DNA of 64,000 nt from Entomoplasma freundtii (GCF_002804205.1 NZ_CP024962.1:620001-684000); one strand, 5' to 3'; positions 10,949 through 20,989 are shown, counted from the first letter of the stretch. The notes: generated from the sequence alone by a model not told the origin. Made by a program: numbers and translations.

Positions 10949-11218
10949 TTAATCAATTAATCTGTAAAAAATAATGGTAGGAATTGAGTTTTTGTTATAA
11001 ATTCAAAAAACAATATTCGCTAGTCAACCGGCAACGGTAATAAAAATCAAAAAAGTTAATAAACCGAAAAGGAAAAGGTTTAAACGCCCTTTTGGCAATG
11101 GTACTTTAAATAAACGTTCACCAAGAAGCGGTTTTTCTCATAACCAAAGGATGATATTTACTACAAAAATTGTTCCTATTCAATTTAATAAAGATGCTCA
11201 AGTCCGATTTCAATCCAT
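10949..11218 (-). CDS. Small membrane protein, unknown function
   Basis: An 89-codon frame visible only when TGA is read as Trp; it has an unusually high Trp content (nine or so residues, most encoded by TGA). Two hydrophobic segments are apparent, about residues 9-27 and 47-72, separated by a basic loop (VPLPKGRLN). The start follows GAGGTATAAAA and lies 40 bases after argS, so it is probably co-transcribed with argS. No family recognised. Confidence 0.6.
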
Positions 11219-11258
11219 TTTTTATACCTCTTGTTAATTATAAACCTTGAAACAAAGT

Positions 11259-12917
11259 TTACATTTTTTCTTTAGGACTGACTCCAATTAAGTCAAACGC
11301 ATTTGTTAAAACTTGTAAAGTAGCGGCCACCAAACCTAAACGAGCTTGACTAAGAGCGGGGTTGGTGTCATCAATAATTTGCGCATCAGCGTAATAAGAA
11401 TGGAATTGTTTAGCTAATTGTTGAATATAATCGGTAACCAATTGAGGAGCACGATTTTTAGAAGCAGAATGAATTACTTCCGAGAAATTATCCAAAGTGG
11501 CTAATAAAGCTAATTCGCGAGGTTGGTTAAGAAGAGAAGTTTGACTTCAAAGCGGTTCCAAACTTTTATTCTTAGCTTGGCGCAAAACAGAATTAGCTCG
11601 AGCAGTTGCATATTGAGCATAGTAAACTGGGTTTGAAGAATTTTTTTGTTGAATTAAATCCAAATCTAAATCCATATGTGATGATGGTGATTTTGAAGCC
11701 AACATATAACGTAACGAATCCTTGCCAACCATTTCCAAAATATCAATTAGCCAAACGGCTGTACCCTTTCGTTTTGACATTTTGTATTCTTGGCCATCTT
11801 TTATCAAGCGGACCATTTGCACAGTTTCGATATCCAAAATTTCTCGATCATTACCTAATAAAGCCAAACCAGCTCGTAAACGTGGAATGTACCCATGATG
11901 GTCTCCACCCCAAATGTTAATATATTTATCAGCATTGGTTCTTTGAACACGAATGTGATGAGTCGCCAAATCTGGCACGATGTATGTATAACTTCCATCA
12001 GATTTAATTAAGACACGATCCTTATCATCGCCGAAATCAGTCGTACGTAATCAAGTAGCTCCCTCTTTTTGGAAAAGAGCTCCTTTTTCTTCATATAAGG
12101 CAATTAATTTTTCAATTTCATGTTTATCGTACATTTCTTGCTCACTTGAGTAATGACCAATATGCACGTCTAAATCAGCTAATTGCGTTTTAATGATTTT
12201 TAAGAAATGTCGAGTAGCACGAACCCGGAATAATTGGTGAACTTCTTCATCTAAAATTTGTTTATCGTTAAATTTAACATCCTTAAATTTGTCGCCATAT
12301 TCATCAATAAATTTTTGGGCAACATCATTATAAGCATCACCAGCATAAGCCCCTTCAGGCTTCTCAGCTTTGATTCCCAAAAGATTTAAATAATGGACAA
12401 AGACTGTCACCGCCAAGATGTTAATTTGGTTACCAGCATCATTGGTATAATATTCCGTTTGGGTTGGGTAGCCATCCTTTTTCAAAATCCGGGTTAAAGA
12501 GTCACCAAACACAGCATTTCTAGCATGACCAATATGCAGTCAACCAGTAGGGTTAGCCGAAACTTCCTCCACATTGTAAATATAATCTTTGACCGGATTT
12601 TGCCCGTAGTTTTCTTTTTCATCATCAATATTAACCAAAACTTGAGAAAGAAATTCCGGTTTAAAAGTTACATTGATAAAGCCGGGTTTAACAATTTCCA
12701 CTGTTTCGTAATAGTCTTTTTTGTCAAGATGAGCTTTTATCACTTCAGCAATTTTAATTGGGGCTTGTTTTAAACTTTTAGCTCCTGCCAAAGCAACAGT
12801 AGTTGCATAACCACCAGCAATATTACTTTTATTAATTTCAACAACAGGTTGGGACTCAAGGCCCATGGAGTCTGTGCTCTCTTTTAAATCTGCTTTGAAA
12901 ACATCCACGATTTTCAT
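11259..12917 (-). CDS. argS: Arginyl-tRNA synthetase
   Basis: A class I aminoacyl-tRNA synthetase that charges tRNA-Arg, 552 residues. The HIGH motif appears as [14 protein letters not shown] near residue 125 (Trp encoded by TGA), the class I fold follows, a KMSK signature [11 protein letters not shown] is near residue 380, and the C-terminal DALR anticodon-binding domain ends in GVSPKEKM. Four in-frame TGA codons make it look fragmented under the standard code. It sits 148 bases downstream of frr with a possible promoter of its own. Confidence 0.95.
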
Positions 12918-12964
12918 TAAAAATATTACCTCTTAATATAATTATTTCTCGTTGGCCAAGTCCA

Positions 12965-12993
12965 AATAAATCGCTAGTTAAACTTGCTGTCAA
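12965..12993 (-). promoter_or_regulatory. Candidate promoter for argS
   Basis: Minus-strand TTGACA (12988-12993), a 17-base spacer and TTTATT (12965-12970), about 48 bases before the argS ATG. The -35 box is perfect and the -10 box is weak. Confidence 0.4.
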
Positions 12994-13065
12994 ACTATTT
13001 AATTTAAGGGAAGGTTGAAGAGAAACATATATTTCTTTCCGTTTAAACACTAAATTATTGACTAG

Positions 13066-13617
13066 TTAGATAGTCATTAAGGTTTTTTCTTTATCTTTGG
13101 TTTTATTATCAAGCATTTTAGTGTACTTGTTTGTCAAATCTTGAATATGTTTTTCAGCTTCTTTGACAACATCTTCACTTAAATCACTTTTTTTCACTTT
13201 ATCAATAAAATAGCGCCGTTCGTTACGGATATGAACTTTGAAATTTTCCAGTTCTTTTCACATCTTCTTAACTGAATCCTTACGGACTTGTTCAGTTAGT
13301 GGGGGGATTGTGATACGAATTATTTCTGCATCAGCTACAGGCGTTAACCCAAGATTAGCCCGGTTAATTCCACCTACAAACTCTGACATTTGTTGACGGT
13401 CATAAGGGCGAACAGTAATTATATTAGGTTCTGGAGTATTAACTTGCGCCAATTGTAATAATGGGGTTGGGGTTCCATAATAATTGACGATTACCGAGTC
13501 AAGCATTGAGTTATTAGCTTTACCGGTACGAATTTTGGCCATGTTTTTATCTCATGACTCAACCACTTGACTCATGGTCTTTTCTGAATTTTTTAATAAC
13601 TGATCTAAATTATCCAT
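13066..13617 (-). CDS. frr: Ribosome recycling factor
   Basis: A 183-residue protein that, with EF-G, splits the post-termination ribosome. It carries the RRF signature [13 protein letters not shown] near residue 28, then TPLLQLAQV and the [15 protein letters not shown] hinge region near 120. The first 25 and last 60 residues are recovered only with TGA as Trp. The ATG at 13617 is preceded by AAGGAG. It lies 14 bases after pyrH, the conserved pyrH-frr pair. Confidence 0.93.
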
Positions 13618-13631
13618 AAAATTTGAGCTCC

Positions 13632-14345
13632 TTATTCAATGATTGTGGATGGTAATTCGTTATGCATTACTTTAACAATATTGTTTGGTCCTTGCATGTC
13701 GAAAACCTCAATTTTTAGTTTGCCATCGCGAGCTAGTGTAGCGGCTGTTAAATCCATTACTCGTAAATCACGATCAGTAATATCTTTGTGGGTTAGCTTT
13801 TTATAAATTTTCGCATTTGGGTTTAATTTCGGGTCAGAATCATAGACTCCAGCCACACCATTTTTAGCCATCATTAGCGCATCAGCTCCAATTTCAATTG
13901 CTCTAATAGCAGCTCCAGTATCAGTTGTGAAATAACTATAGCCAGTACCAGCAGCAAAAATAACGATATAGCCAGCGCTTAGTTTCGCACGAGCTTCACG
14001 ATAACTATAAGGATCACTAATATTGCGAGTTTCTAAAGCCGAGTAAACTACCACTTTTGTATAGCCTAAGCGACTAATTGTCGTTTCTAAAGCCAAGGCA
14101 TTCATCATTGTAGCTAACATACCCATATAATCGGCATCAATTTGGGGCATTTTCATTGCCTGGCCCATTTTTCCTCGTCAGATGTTTCCACCACCAACAA
14201 CAATTCCAATCCTTAAACCTTCTTTAGCCAAGGAAACAATTTGTTTACCAACCCCCTCAAGGGCGGCTTCATCGTAGATTTCACTATCGCCTTTTAAGGC
14301 TTCTCCACTAATTTTGAGGAGAACGGTTTCGTACTTTAAGCTCAT
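13632..14345 (-). CDS. pyrH: Uridylate (UMP) kinase
   Basis: A hexameric amino-acid-kinase-family enzyme making UDP from UMP, 237 residues. It has the N-terminal KISGEALKGD motif, GIVVGGGNIWRG near 55, and the nucleotide-binding block ADALMMAKNGVAGVYDSDPK near 155. The ATG at 14345 was chosen because AAGGAGAG ends four bases upstream; an upstream in-frame alternative lacks this. It is preceded by a -10-like TATAAT after the terminator of the tsf unit. Confidence 0.94.
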
Positions 14346-14377
14346 GACTCTCCTTAACACTCCTTTAAATCATTTCT

Positions 14378-14383
14378 ATTATA
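14378..14383 (-). promoter_or_regulatory. Candidate -10 box for pyrH-frr
   Basis: A perfect TATAAT on the minus strand, 32 bases before the pyrH ATG and just downstream of a terminator. No good -35 box is visible. Confidence 0.5.
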
Positions 14384-14402
14384 CTTAACATTCCATAAAA
14401 AG

Positions 14403-14423
14403 AAGTAGGTGAGAAACCTACTT
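14403..14423 (-). terminator. Intrinsic terminator after the rpsB-tsf-membrane protein unit
   Basis: An eight-base-pair stem (14403-14410 with 14416-14423), followed on the minus strand by CTTTTTAT. It contains the stop codon of the membrane protein. Confidence 0.7.
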
Positions 14424-15101
14424 ATTATCATTTTCTGAGTTCTGAACGGAATTACTTTGTTTTTTACCGGGAATTAGCGAACGGAAATATTGATCCTCAT
14501 TGCCAACTCTTGGTTCAAAGCCTGATTCTGCCGCATGGGCTAAAACAAATTGACCTTCAACACTTTTTAAACTAAACTTTTGGCGTTTAAAACTTCGCTT
14601 TGTTTGTTGATAATTAATATAAATAGCCTCTTTTTCGTTATCAATAATGATTGCTTGAATTCGACTATAAGCGATGCTTTCTCCAATGTAAATGATACTG
14701 TCATTGGTAAAGGCCATCCCAAATTTTGGTAATAGCAATCACATCAACGCCATACTACTAAATAAAGCAACAAAGCCGATAACTAACAAAGCAATTTCAG
14801 TATCTTGCGCCATTTTAGCAGTCGTGAAGATTTTTTCCGCATCGCAGAAAAAGGCTAGTCCTAAAATTCATGAAAGCAACGCAATAAATTCTAAACCATA
14901 AAAAGTAATAATCATTGGATAACCAATAATTTTTGATTTAGCAACCGTGCGAATAAATTGGTATAGGTAATAAATACTTGCTCCAGTTAAGAGGGCCGAT
15001 ACCAAGGCCATGATAATGAATAAAGTTAGAATCGAGGTATTTTGGTTACCATCGATTCCTAAGCGACCATTGACAAAATCAGCAACCATTCAGTTAAACA
15101 T
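14418..15101 (-). CDS. Membrane protein between tsf and pyrH, unknown function
   Basis: A 227-residue protein with about four hydrophobic segments in the first 120 residues (around TLFIIMALVSALLTG, GYPMIITFYGLEFIALLS, IALLVIGFVALFSSMALM) and a charged C-terminal domain (from IIYIGESIAYSRIQAI onward) that ends in a Ser/Asn/Asp tail. Its ATG overlaps the tsf stop by one base, and GGAGGT lies within the tsf end. No family recognised; the coupling to tsf implies co-expression with translation genes. Confidence 0.8.
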
Positions 15102-15994
15102 TAATGACCTCCATTAAGTTGGGCGGCAACTTCACTTGCAAAGTCAGTCGACACCTTTTCAATTCCTTCTCCCACTTCGTAACGAATCATTTCTTTTAGA
15201 GTAACATTTTTAGCTTTTAAGAAATCACCAACTTTGAATTTTTCATCTAAAACATAAGTTTGGTCCAGTAAACTAATTTCCGATAAACGTTTACTTAATT
15301 TACCTTTTAGAATTCCTTCCAAAACATTTGCTGGTTTAGCTTGTAATTTTGGATCTTCGGCAGCAGTAGCACGAATAATACTTAATTCTTGGTTTTTTAA
15401 CTCTTCTGGAATATCATTCATTGCAATATATTGAGGTCCCATTGCAGCAACATGCATTGCCACATTGTAAGCGTCATCATTACTAATTGGTCCTTCAAAA
15501 TCTAATAAAACAGAAATTCGTTTATTTGCATGATTATAAAAACTTATATGGTTATTTGGTAATTTTTTAATCAAGTTAAAACGACGAAGTTCAATTTTTT
15601 CACCAATAGTAGCAGTTGCTGCGACTTGAGCTTCACGAATTGTTTGACCGTCAGCCATTTTGCTATTTAAAGCTTCTTCAATTGTTTTAGGAGTATGTTT
15701 CAAAATTGTATCGGCGATTTCATCAACCAATTTAACAAAGGCTTGGTTTTTAGCAGCAAAATCTGTTTCACTATTAACTTCAACGATTATTCCATAGTGA
15801 GCGTTATCTTTTGCTAAAGTGATTCCTTCCGCTGCTACACGATCAACTTTTTTAGCCGCTTTTACTAAACCATTTTCACGTAATCAAATTACAGCATCAT
15901 CTAGGTTGTCATTAGTAGCATCTAAAGCTTTTTTACAATCCATCATCCCAGCTTGGGTCATTTCTCTTAAGGTTTTGATTAACTTTGCATCCAT
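15101..15994 (-). CDS. tsf: Elongation factor Ts
   Basis: The nucleotide exchange factor for EF-Tu, 297 residues. The N-terminal UBA-like region [13 protein letters not shown] matches the EF-Ts signature, and [15 protein letters not shown] (about residues 75-90) is the second signature that contacts EF-Tu. A TGA-encoded Trp lies near residue 38. The ATG shares one base with the TAA of rpsB, and its own TAA shares one base with the next gene, so the three are translationally linked. Confidence 0.96.
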
Positions 15995-16935
15995 TATGCT
16001 ACGATTCCTTCCTTAAGTTCAGGTTTTTCTACATCTACTTGAGCAGTAGGACTAGTTTGGCTTGGGGCACTAACTACTTGAGTTGGAGTTGAGTTTTGGT
16101 ATTGGTTTTGGTGATCACGAGGCACGTAGTTAGGGTTATAACCATTCATATTGTAACGGTTATTGCGACCGCGATATCCTTCACGACGTTCCCCATCTTC
16201 TAATGGAGCTTTTTTAGGAGCAACCACTTTTAAAGCTGATGGGACTAAAGTTAAATTAGCAGCTTCAGCATAATTGTCAACTAAATTATTAATAATCAAG
16301 TTAATTGATTCCATTAAATCGTCATTAGCAGGAATACAAATATCTACTAGATCAGGATCAACATTAGTATCACAAATTCCGATTACTGGAATTTTCAATT
16401 TGCGTGCTTCTTTAACAGCGATTTCATCACCTTTAGGATCAACAACTACCAAAGCACTTGGCAGTTTACGCATTTGTTTAATTCCCCCAAGAGTTCTTTC
16501 TAAGTTTGCTTTTTCTTTAAGTGTTAAAATTTGTTCTTTTTTAGTACGGAGAGCTAAGCGACCATTAGCTTCTTCTTTTTCAATTTCTCAAAGTGCCTTA
16601 ATTCTTGAAGAAATGGTGCGCATATTAGTCAAGGTACCCCCTAATCAACGTTCGTTAACATAGTGGTTTCCAGTACGTAAAGCAGCTTCTTTGACTGCTA
16701 ATTTACCATTGCGTTTAGTACCAACGAAAAGCACCTTTTCATTTTTCTTTGCAACTTGTTGCATCAATTCATTTGCTAAAGCCAATTGAGCTAAAGTTTT
16801 TTGTAAATCAATGATATGAGTTTTGTTTTTTACTCCATAAATGTATGGGGCCATTTTAGGGTTTCAACGTTTAGTTTGGTGACCATATTGAGCACCAGCA
16901 AGTGATAATTCATCACGAGTTAATAATTTTGCCAT
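15994..16935 (-). CDS. rpsB: 30S ribosomal protein S2 with long C-terminal tail
   Basis: S2 binds the 30S body-head junction with S1-side contacts. The core ([25 protein letters not shown] at the start, broken here as encoded by 16860-16935; [34 protein letters not shown]) is standard and covers about 250 residues. The total of 313 residues exceeds the usual 235-260 because of an Asn/Tyr/Gln/Pro-rich tail of about 60 residues. AAGGAG precedes the ATG. The upstream region can fold into a leader that may serve autoregulation. Confidence 0.95.
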
Positions 16936-16975
16936 TAAGATTCTCCTTCTTTATTATTGTTATTTGTTAAACTTC

Positions 16976-17043
16976 CTTCTAGTTCCAAATCAGTCCACTC
17001 GTTTTATTAAAATTTGAGCACACGGACTAACAATTCCTAAAAG
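16976..17043 (-). promoter_or_regulatory. Structured 5' leader of rpsB (possible S2-responsive element)
   Basis: In the minus-strand transcript the seven bases at 17037-17043 pair with 16976-16982 (one U-G pair), enclosing a second stem AGUCC/GGACU (17024-17028 with 16992-16996). The element ends about 40 bases before the rpsB ATG. Autogenous control of rpsB by S2 is known in bacteria; its operation here is inferred. Confidence 0.4.
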
Positions 17044-17148
17044 TGTATTAATAATCTAAAGTTATAGTTTACTAACTTGTTGATTTTAGCATAACTCTTG
17101 ACATAAAAAAAGGTTTTTAAACACCAATAATAGTCAAGAAACAAATAA

Positions 17149-17186
17149 AAAACAGTTAATTATCCTTCGGGATAATTAACTGTTTT
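17149..17186 (-). terminator. Strong intrinsic terminator of pepV
   Basis: A perfect 17-bp stem (17149-17165 with 17170-17186) closed by a TTCG tetraloop, with a T-rich tail on the minus strand. Confidence 0.9.
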
Positions 17187-17191
17187 AAACA

Positions 17192-18547
17192 TTATTTTGT
17201 AAGGAGAATAATAGCCTTCGTATAGATTTCTAACATTTTTTGTAAATCTTTTAGCGAAACTCATTCATTATAAGCATGCATCGTTGACTTTTCATTATCA
17301 AATTCAGCACCAAAGGCTACTAAACCAGGCATCGCTTTGGCATAAGTGCCGCCACCAATGGCCAATGGTTTTGCTTTTGTATCCCCCGTTACTTCTTGGT
17401 ACACTTTCATAATTTTAGTAACCATTGGTGAATCTTTTGGCACGTAAACACTATCCTCAATAGCAATCGTTTTGCCATGCAAGCCATAACTTTCCACTTC
17501 TTTATTTAGTCGTGGAATAAAGATTTCTTTGGGGTTAGTCAAAACTGGGACACGATAATTGAAAGCCAATCGTTGGTTACCATTTTTGATGTCAACGATT
17601 CCTAAATTTTGGGTCAATTTGCCAGTTTCATCTTCGATATCATCAAATAATGGTGAGAGATTGAAATTTAAATGCATTGCGGCCAAAAATTTCACAACGG
17701 GATTATTAATGCCAACCGCCTCCATTGCTTTCCCCAAGTAAGTAGCAGCGTTTTCTCCTAACCAAGGTAAGCTTCCATGAGCCGCTTTACCTTTAACACC
17801 AAGTTTTCCTTCAACATCCTCAGTCATAATTTTATTTTTGTGGAGTCAATCGGCAATTTCAGTTTGTTTAGGTCCTTTGTAGGTTACATAATCATCAACC
17901 ACATTGTAGGCTTCACCACCGTGAATTTCAAAATCGGTTGGTAGATTACCTTCAACATCATAATCAACAATTCATTTTTCTGCATAAACCACTGGAAATT
18001 CACCATCAGGCACATAACCCATTTTTGCGGCCCCAAAATCTGCCAAATAGGCACGAATTGATTCTCAAGTTGTTTCTTCGGTTAACCCAAAAATGACCCT
18101 AATTTTGTAATCTTTGGGAACATAATGATGATCTTTTAGATACTTCAAAGCATAAAGGTTCATTACCGTGGGTCCTTTATCATCAAATGAACCTCGACCA
18201 ATTAATTTACCATCTTCTACAATTGGCGTAAAAGGATTGGTTTTTCATTCCTTTAAATTTCCGGGAGGAACTACATCCAAATGACAAAGAATGGCAAAAA
18301 TTTCTTTATCTTTATCACCATAATCTAGAAAGCCATAACGGTTTTTGGCATCTTGATAAGTTTCAAATCCAAGTTCTTTTCCTAAGGCTAACGTAGCCTC
18401 TAAAACCTCTTTGGTTGCCTTACCATAAGGAGCACCTGGTTCCGCTGCAGTTTTAAAAGAAGGAATTTTTACTAATTTTTTGGTAGCTTCCAATGCTTGT
18501 GGAAAATAAACATCCATTAATTCTTTGACATCAACTTTTAGTTCCAT
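17192..18547 (-). CDS. pepV: M20-family dipeptidase (PepV-like)
   Basis: A 451-residue zinc dipeptidase that cleaves imported or internally generated dipeptides in the cytoplasm. The metal-site motifs are visible: CHLDVVPPG near residue 90, FDDKGPTVMN near 125 and LTEETTWES near 160, where the second Glu is the general base; the lid and dimerisation domain follows, and a final HAYNEW contributes the last His. Several Trp codons are TGA. The length matches PepV (about 470). With the Opp importer in the same window it forms a peptide-use route. Confidence 0.9.
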
Positions 18548-18604
18548 AACTTCTCCTTGTTATTTGGTTAGTGAATAATTGCTAGTATTACTAACATATT
18601 TATT

Positions 18605-19528
18605 TTACATGTTCCTAATTTTTTTTAACAAATCATAGGCAGAGTTAATTTTTGCCATTTTTTCTTTGGCTTCTTGGCTTGGATTACGGTCAGGATGATA
18701 TTTTTTTGCCAATTTACGATAATTACTCTTTAATTCATCATCGGTAGCTTCTTGCTTAGTTTCCAAAGTTTTATAGGCTTGACCAACTTCGTCAAATTGC
18801 GCTTGGAATGAAGCTCCAGCAGAATGACTCTGGTTTCGAGCTTCATCACTTTGTCAAAAGAACTGAGCATATTGCGAACGAATTTCTTGATTCATACTAT
18901 CAATAATCTTATTAACATCATCATTTAAAATCATATAAAAGTAGTCCAAGGCTCCCTTAATATAATGATCATAACTTTGACCTTGGGGCATTACTTTTGG
19001 TTCCTCGTTGAGAGCACGACCAACTTCGGCAACTAAAATTTTATTTGCCAAATAATTGATTACTTCATGACGGAAAGCATCAAGGAAAAGATTGTAATAT
19101 TTTAAGGCAAACTCAGTTGCTTCTGGGCTAGTATTTAAACCCGCTTGGTCGAAAGCACGAAGGAGACGACGTTGTTGCTCGGTTCAGTAACGAGCCATCT
19201 GACTTTCGTAACCCTTCATACTTTTCATGAAATTTTGCATTTGCTTTGGACTAACATTCTTTTTGGCTAGAAAAGCTTCAGTTTCTTGGTAATTACTAAA
19301 AAATGGAAAATCAGTAAAGTTTTCTTGGTAATTATATTCTGGTATTGAAACGGTTTTTTGGGTATTAAATTGTCAAACCTTTTTATTGGCTTCAAAGGCT
19401 TGATGAGTTTGGCTTTGGTTTTGAGAGTAGTTACGTTTACGACGACTTTTGTAAGCCAAAAAGCCAGATCCTGAAGAAAAAAGTGAAAGCAAAATTAGAA
19501 TGAAAAAAATAATACCTACAATATTCAT
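18605..19528 (-). CDS. Membrane-anchored J-domain protein (DnaJ-like)
   Basis: A 307-residue frame. Residues 4-25 are a hydrophobic anchor (IVGIIFFILILLSLFSSGSG) followed by a basic stretch (KSRRKRN), so the rest should face the cytoplasm. The middle is a Gln-rich and helical region with no recognised domain. The last 65 residues form a J domain: DELKSNYRKLAKKYHPDRNP, containing the HPD tripeptide near residue 277 that stimulates DnaK ATPase. It has neither the zinc-finger nor the substrate-binding region of DnaJ, so it is a specialised co-chaperone at the membrane. Its client is unknown. Confidence 0.85.
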
Positions 19529-19701
19529 TCTTTGTCACTCCCATTTCCTGTCTTCTTCATCTTATTGGTTAATCCAATTAGGATTAATTGTTTACTTCTT
19601 TAGTTAAGTAAGTTTCATTTATAATCCGGTCTAATTTTACCATTTTGTTTCTAAAAAAGGGCAAATTTTCCTTACCGAGACTTGTTTACCAAACCCTAAA
19701 A

Positions 19702-19736
19702 AAACAAAAACCAAGGAAGAACCTTGGTTTTTGTTT
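19702..19736 (-). terminator. Intrinsic terminator of rplU-prp-rpmA
   Basis: A 15-bp stem (19702-19716 with 19722-19736), loop AAGAA, with A-run and T-run flanks; it lies 15 bases after the rpmA stop. Confidence 0.88.
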
Positions 19737-19751
19737 AACTTAATACTAAGA

Positions 19752-20048
19752 TTATTTAGTTTTTGCTTCTTGAGGAATAACTGTTACACGAGTGCGACCT
19801 TTGCCAAATTTTTCATATTTGACAATACCACTTACTAGCGCAAATAAAGTATCATCCCCGCCACGACCAACGTTGTGACCTGGGTGAATTTTAGTTCCCC
19901 GTTGGCGGAAAATAATTGATCCAGCGTTGGCAAATTGCCCATCCGCTTTTTTAGCTCCTAAACGTTTCGATTCTGAGTCACGACCATTTTTTGTTGATCC
20001 AACTCCTTTTTTCGAGGCGAAGAACTGTAAGCCTAATCAATATTTCAT
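19752..20048 (-). CDS. rpmA: 50S ribosomal protein L27 with cleavable N-terminal extension
   Basis: L27 reaches the peptidyl-transferase centre with its N-terminus. This 98-residue protein starts with [19 protein letters not shown], which contains the [13 protein letters not shown]-type site that the Prp protease removes in Firmicutes; the Trp is encoded by TGA. The mature part holds [15 protein letters not shown] and [12 protein letters not shown]. The gene lies three bases after prp, whose end carries AAGGAGG. Confidence 0.96.
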
Positions 20049-20049
20049 T

Positions 20050-20361
20050 TTAACCAACCTCCTTTATTTTGACATTTTTGGGATATTCATTAGCAATTGT
20101 TATTAACTGAATTGCTAACATTTCCATTAATAAATTAGTTTCGGCATTTGGGTGGATAACGACTATCACCACTTGATTACTTGTTACTTGGAAATCAAAG
20201 GCATTAGCATCTTTTTGGTGGAAAGCATTTAATGCTCCCGAGATAATTCCACTTAATGCAGCACAAACAAGATCCGAACCATTTGGACCGGCCCCGGCAT
20301 GACCTTGCATTGTTAATTTACGATAGGTTGTGTTTTGCTTGGTAATTTCAATTTTCACCAT
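20050..20361 (-). CDS. prp: Ribosomal-processing cysteine protease Prp
   Basis: A 103-residue YsxB-family cysteine protease that trims the N-terminal extension of L27. The catalytic His is in MQGHAGAGPNGSDLV and the catalytic Cys in VCAALSG (about residues 20-38), spaced as in the family. The ATG at 20361 (MVKIEITKQ) is favoured over an upstream in-frame codon because it gives the family's usual N-terminus and follows GGGAAG. Its place between rplU and rpmA is conserved. Confidence 0.93.
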   Translation of the reverse strand: MVKIEITKQNTTYRKLTMQGHAGAGPNGSDLVCAALSGIISGALNAFHQKDANAFDFQVTSNQVVIVVIHPNAETNLLMEMLAIQLITIANEYPKNVKIKEVG

Positions 20362-20415
20362 CACAATCACTTCCCTTCTCAATTACTGTTAAGTACACAA
20401 AATTACTCGCTAAAA

Positions 20416-20715
20416 TTAACCAATAATTTCTTGAATTTTAACTTTAGTATATGGTTGACGGTGACCATAAACTTTGTTGACATTCTTTTTGGGATGGTAA
20501 CGAACAACACGGATTTTCTTTTCTTTTCCTTGTTTTAAAATCACACCTGTTACTTTAGCTCCCGCAACAGTTGGGGTTCCAATTTTATCGTTGACCATCA
20601 AGACTTCATCAAAGGTAACAACATCATTTGCTTCACCTGGCAATAATTCCACAAAAATTTCTTGCCCTAGTTCTACTTTGATTTGTTTTCCTCCAGTTTT
20701 GATAATTGCAAACAT
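20416..20715 (-). CDS. rplU: 50S ribosomal protein L21
   Basis: A 99-residue L21 that binds 23S rRNA near L20. It begins [18 protein letters not shown], the family signature, and carries [28 protein letters not shown] at its end in a standard pattern. A CTGGAGG site precedes the ATG. It heads the rplU-prp-rpmA operon, downstream of a good promoter and a structured leader. Confidence 0.97.
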   Translation of the reverse strand: MFAIIKTGGKQIKVELGQEIFVELLPGEANDVVTFDEVLMVNDKIGTPTVAGAKVTGVILKQGKEKKIRVVRYHPKKNVNKVYGHRQPYTKVKIQEIIG

Positions 20716-20741
20716 TTTTTCCTCCAGTCTAGACTCGCCTA

Positions 20742-20781
20742 GAAATGTGGAACAAATTCTTGTTCACTTGGAAAACATTTC
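20742..20781 (-). promoter_or_regulatory. Structured leader of rplU (L21-leader-like)
   Basis: GAAAUGU (20775-20781) pairs with ACAUUUC (20742-20748), enclosing GAACAA/UUGUUC (20760-20765 with 20750-20755). A small CUAG/CUAG hairpin lies between this and the ribosome-binding site. L21 leaders are known upstream of rplU in low-GC Gram-positives; membership of that family was not tested. Confidence 0.45.
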
Positions 20782-20808
20782 AAGAGCGGTTGAAACTTTA
20801 AGATTTCA

Positions 20809-20837
20809 ACTATAATAGTTTACATTATTTTTGGCAA
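20809..20837 (-). promoter_or_regulatory. Promoter of rplU-prp-rpmA
   Basis: Minus-strand TTGCCA (20832-20837), a 17-base spacer and TATAGT (20809-20814), about 95 bases before the rplU ATG. A shifted TATTAT is an alternative -10 box. Confidence 0.55.
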
Positions 20838-20845
20838 AAGACCAA

Positions 20846-20869
20846 GAAAAAATGCCGGTAAATCGGCAT
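20846..20869 (-). terminator. Intrinsic terminator after tRNA-Arg
   Basis: Stem ATGCCG/CGGCAT (20864-20869 with 20852-20857), followed on the minus strand by TTTTTTC. It separates the tRNA from the rplU promoter. Confidence 0.75.
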
Positions 20870-20880
20870 CATTTTCAAGT

Positions 20881-20956
20881 TGGTGTCCCTGAGCAGATTC
20901 AAACTGCTGACCTATAGCTTAGGAGGCTATTGCTCTATTCACTGAGCTACAGAGAC
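20881..20956 (-). tRNA. tRNA-Arg (anticodon CCU)
   Basis: A 76-base cloverleaf. The seven-base acceptor stem (GTCTCTG with CAGGGAC, one G-T pair), D arm with AGCTCAGT, anticodon stem ATAGC/GCTAT with loop CTCCTAA, and T arm with TTTGAATC are all visible, and the 3' CCA is encoded. The anticodon CCU reads AGG arginine codons. Confidence 0.95.
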
Positions 20957-20965
20957 AAAAAGTAA

Positions 20966-20989
20966 TGGGTTTCTTTTGCCAAGAACCCA
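20966..20989 (-). terminator. Hairpin between the peptide gene and tRNA-Arg
   Basis: TGGGTTCTT pairs with AAGAAACCCA (one bulge), followed on the minus strand by TTACTTTTT. It probably ends the rsmI/peptide transcript just before the tRNA. Confidence 0.5.

Noticed and set aside
11259-12917. argS, uvrC, ftsK, opp and fru genes look broken into fragments, as if pseudogenes.
   Set aside because: Every break is a TGA at a place where Trp is expected; all are single frames in code 4.
17098-17103. Plus-strand TTGACA as a promoter.
   Set aside because: No -10 box or gene follows on that strand; pepV and rpsB are both on the minus strand.
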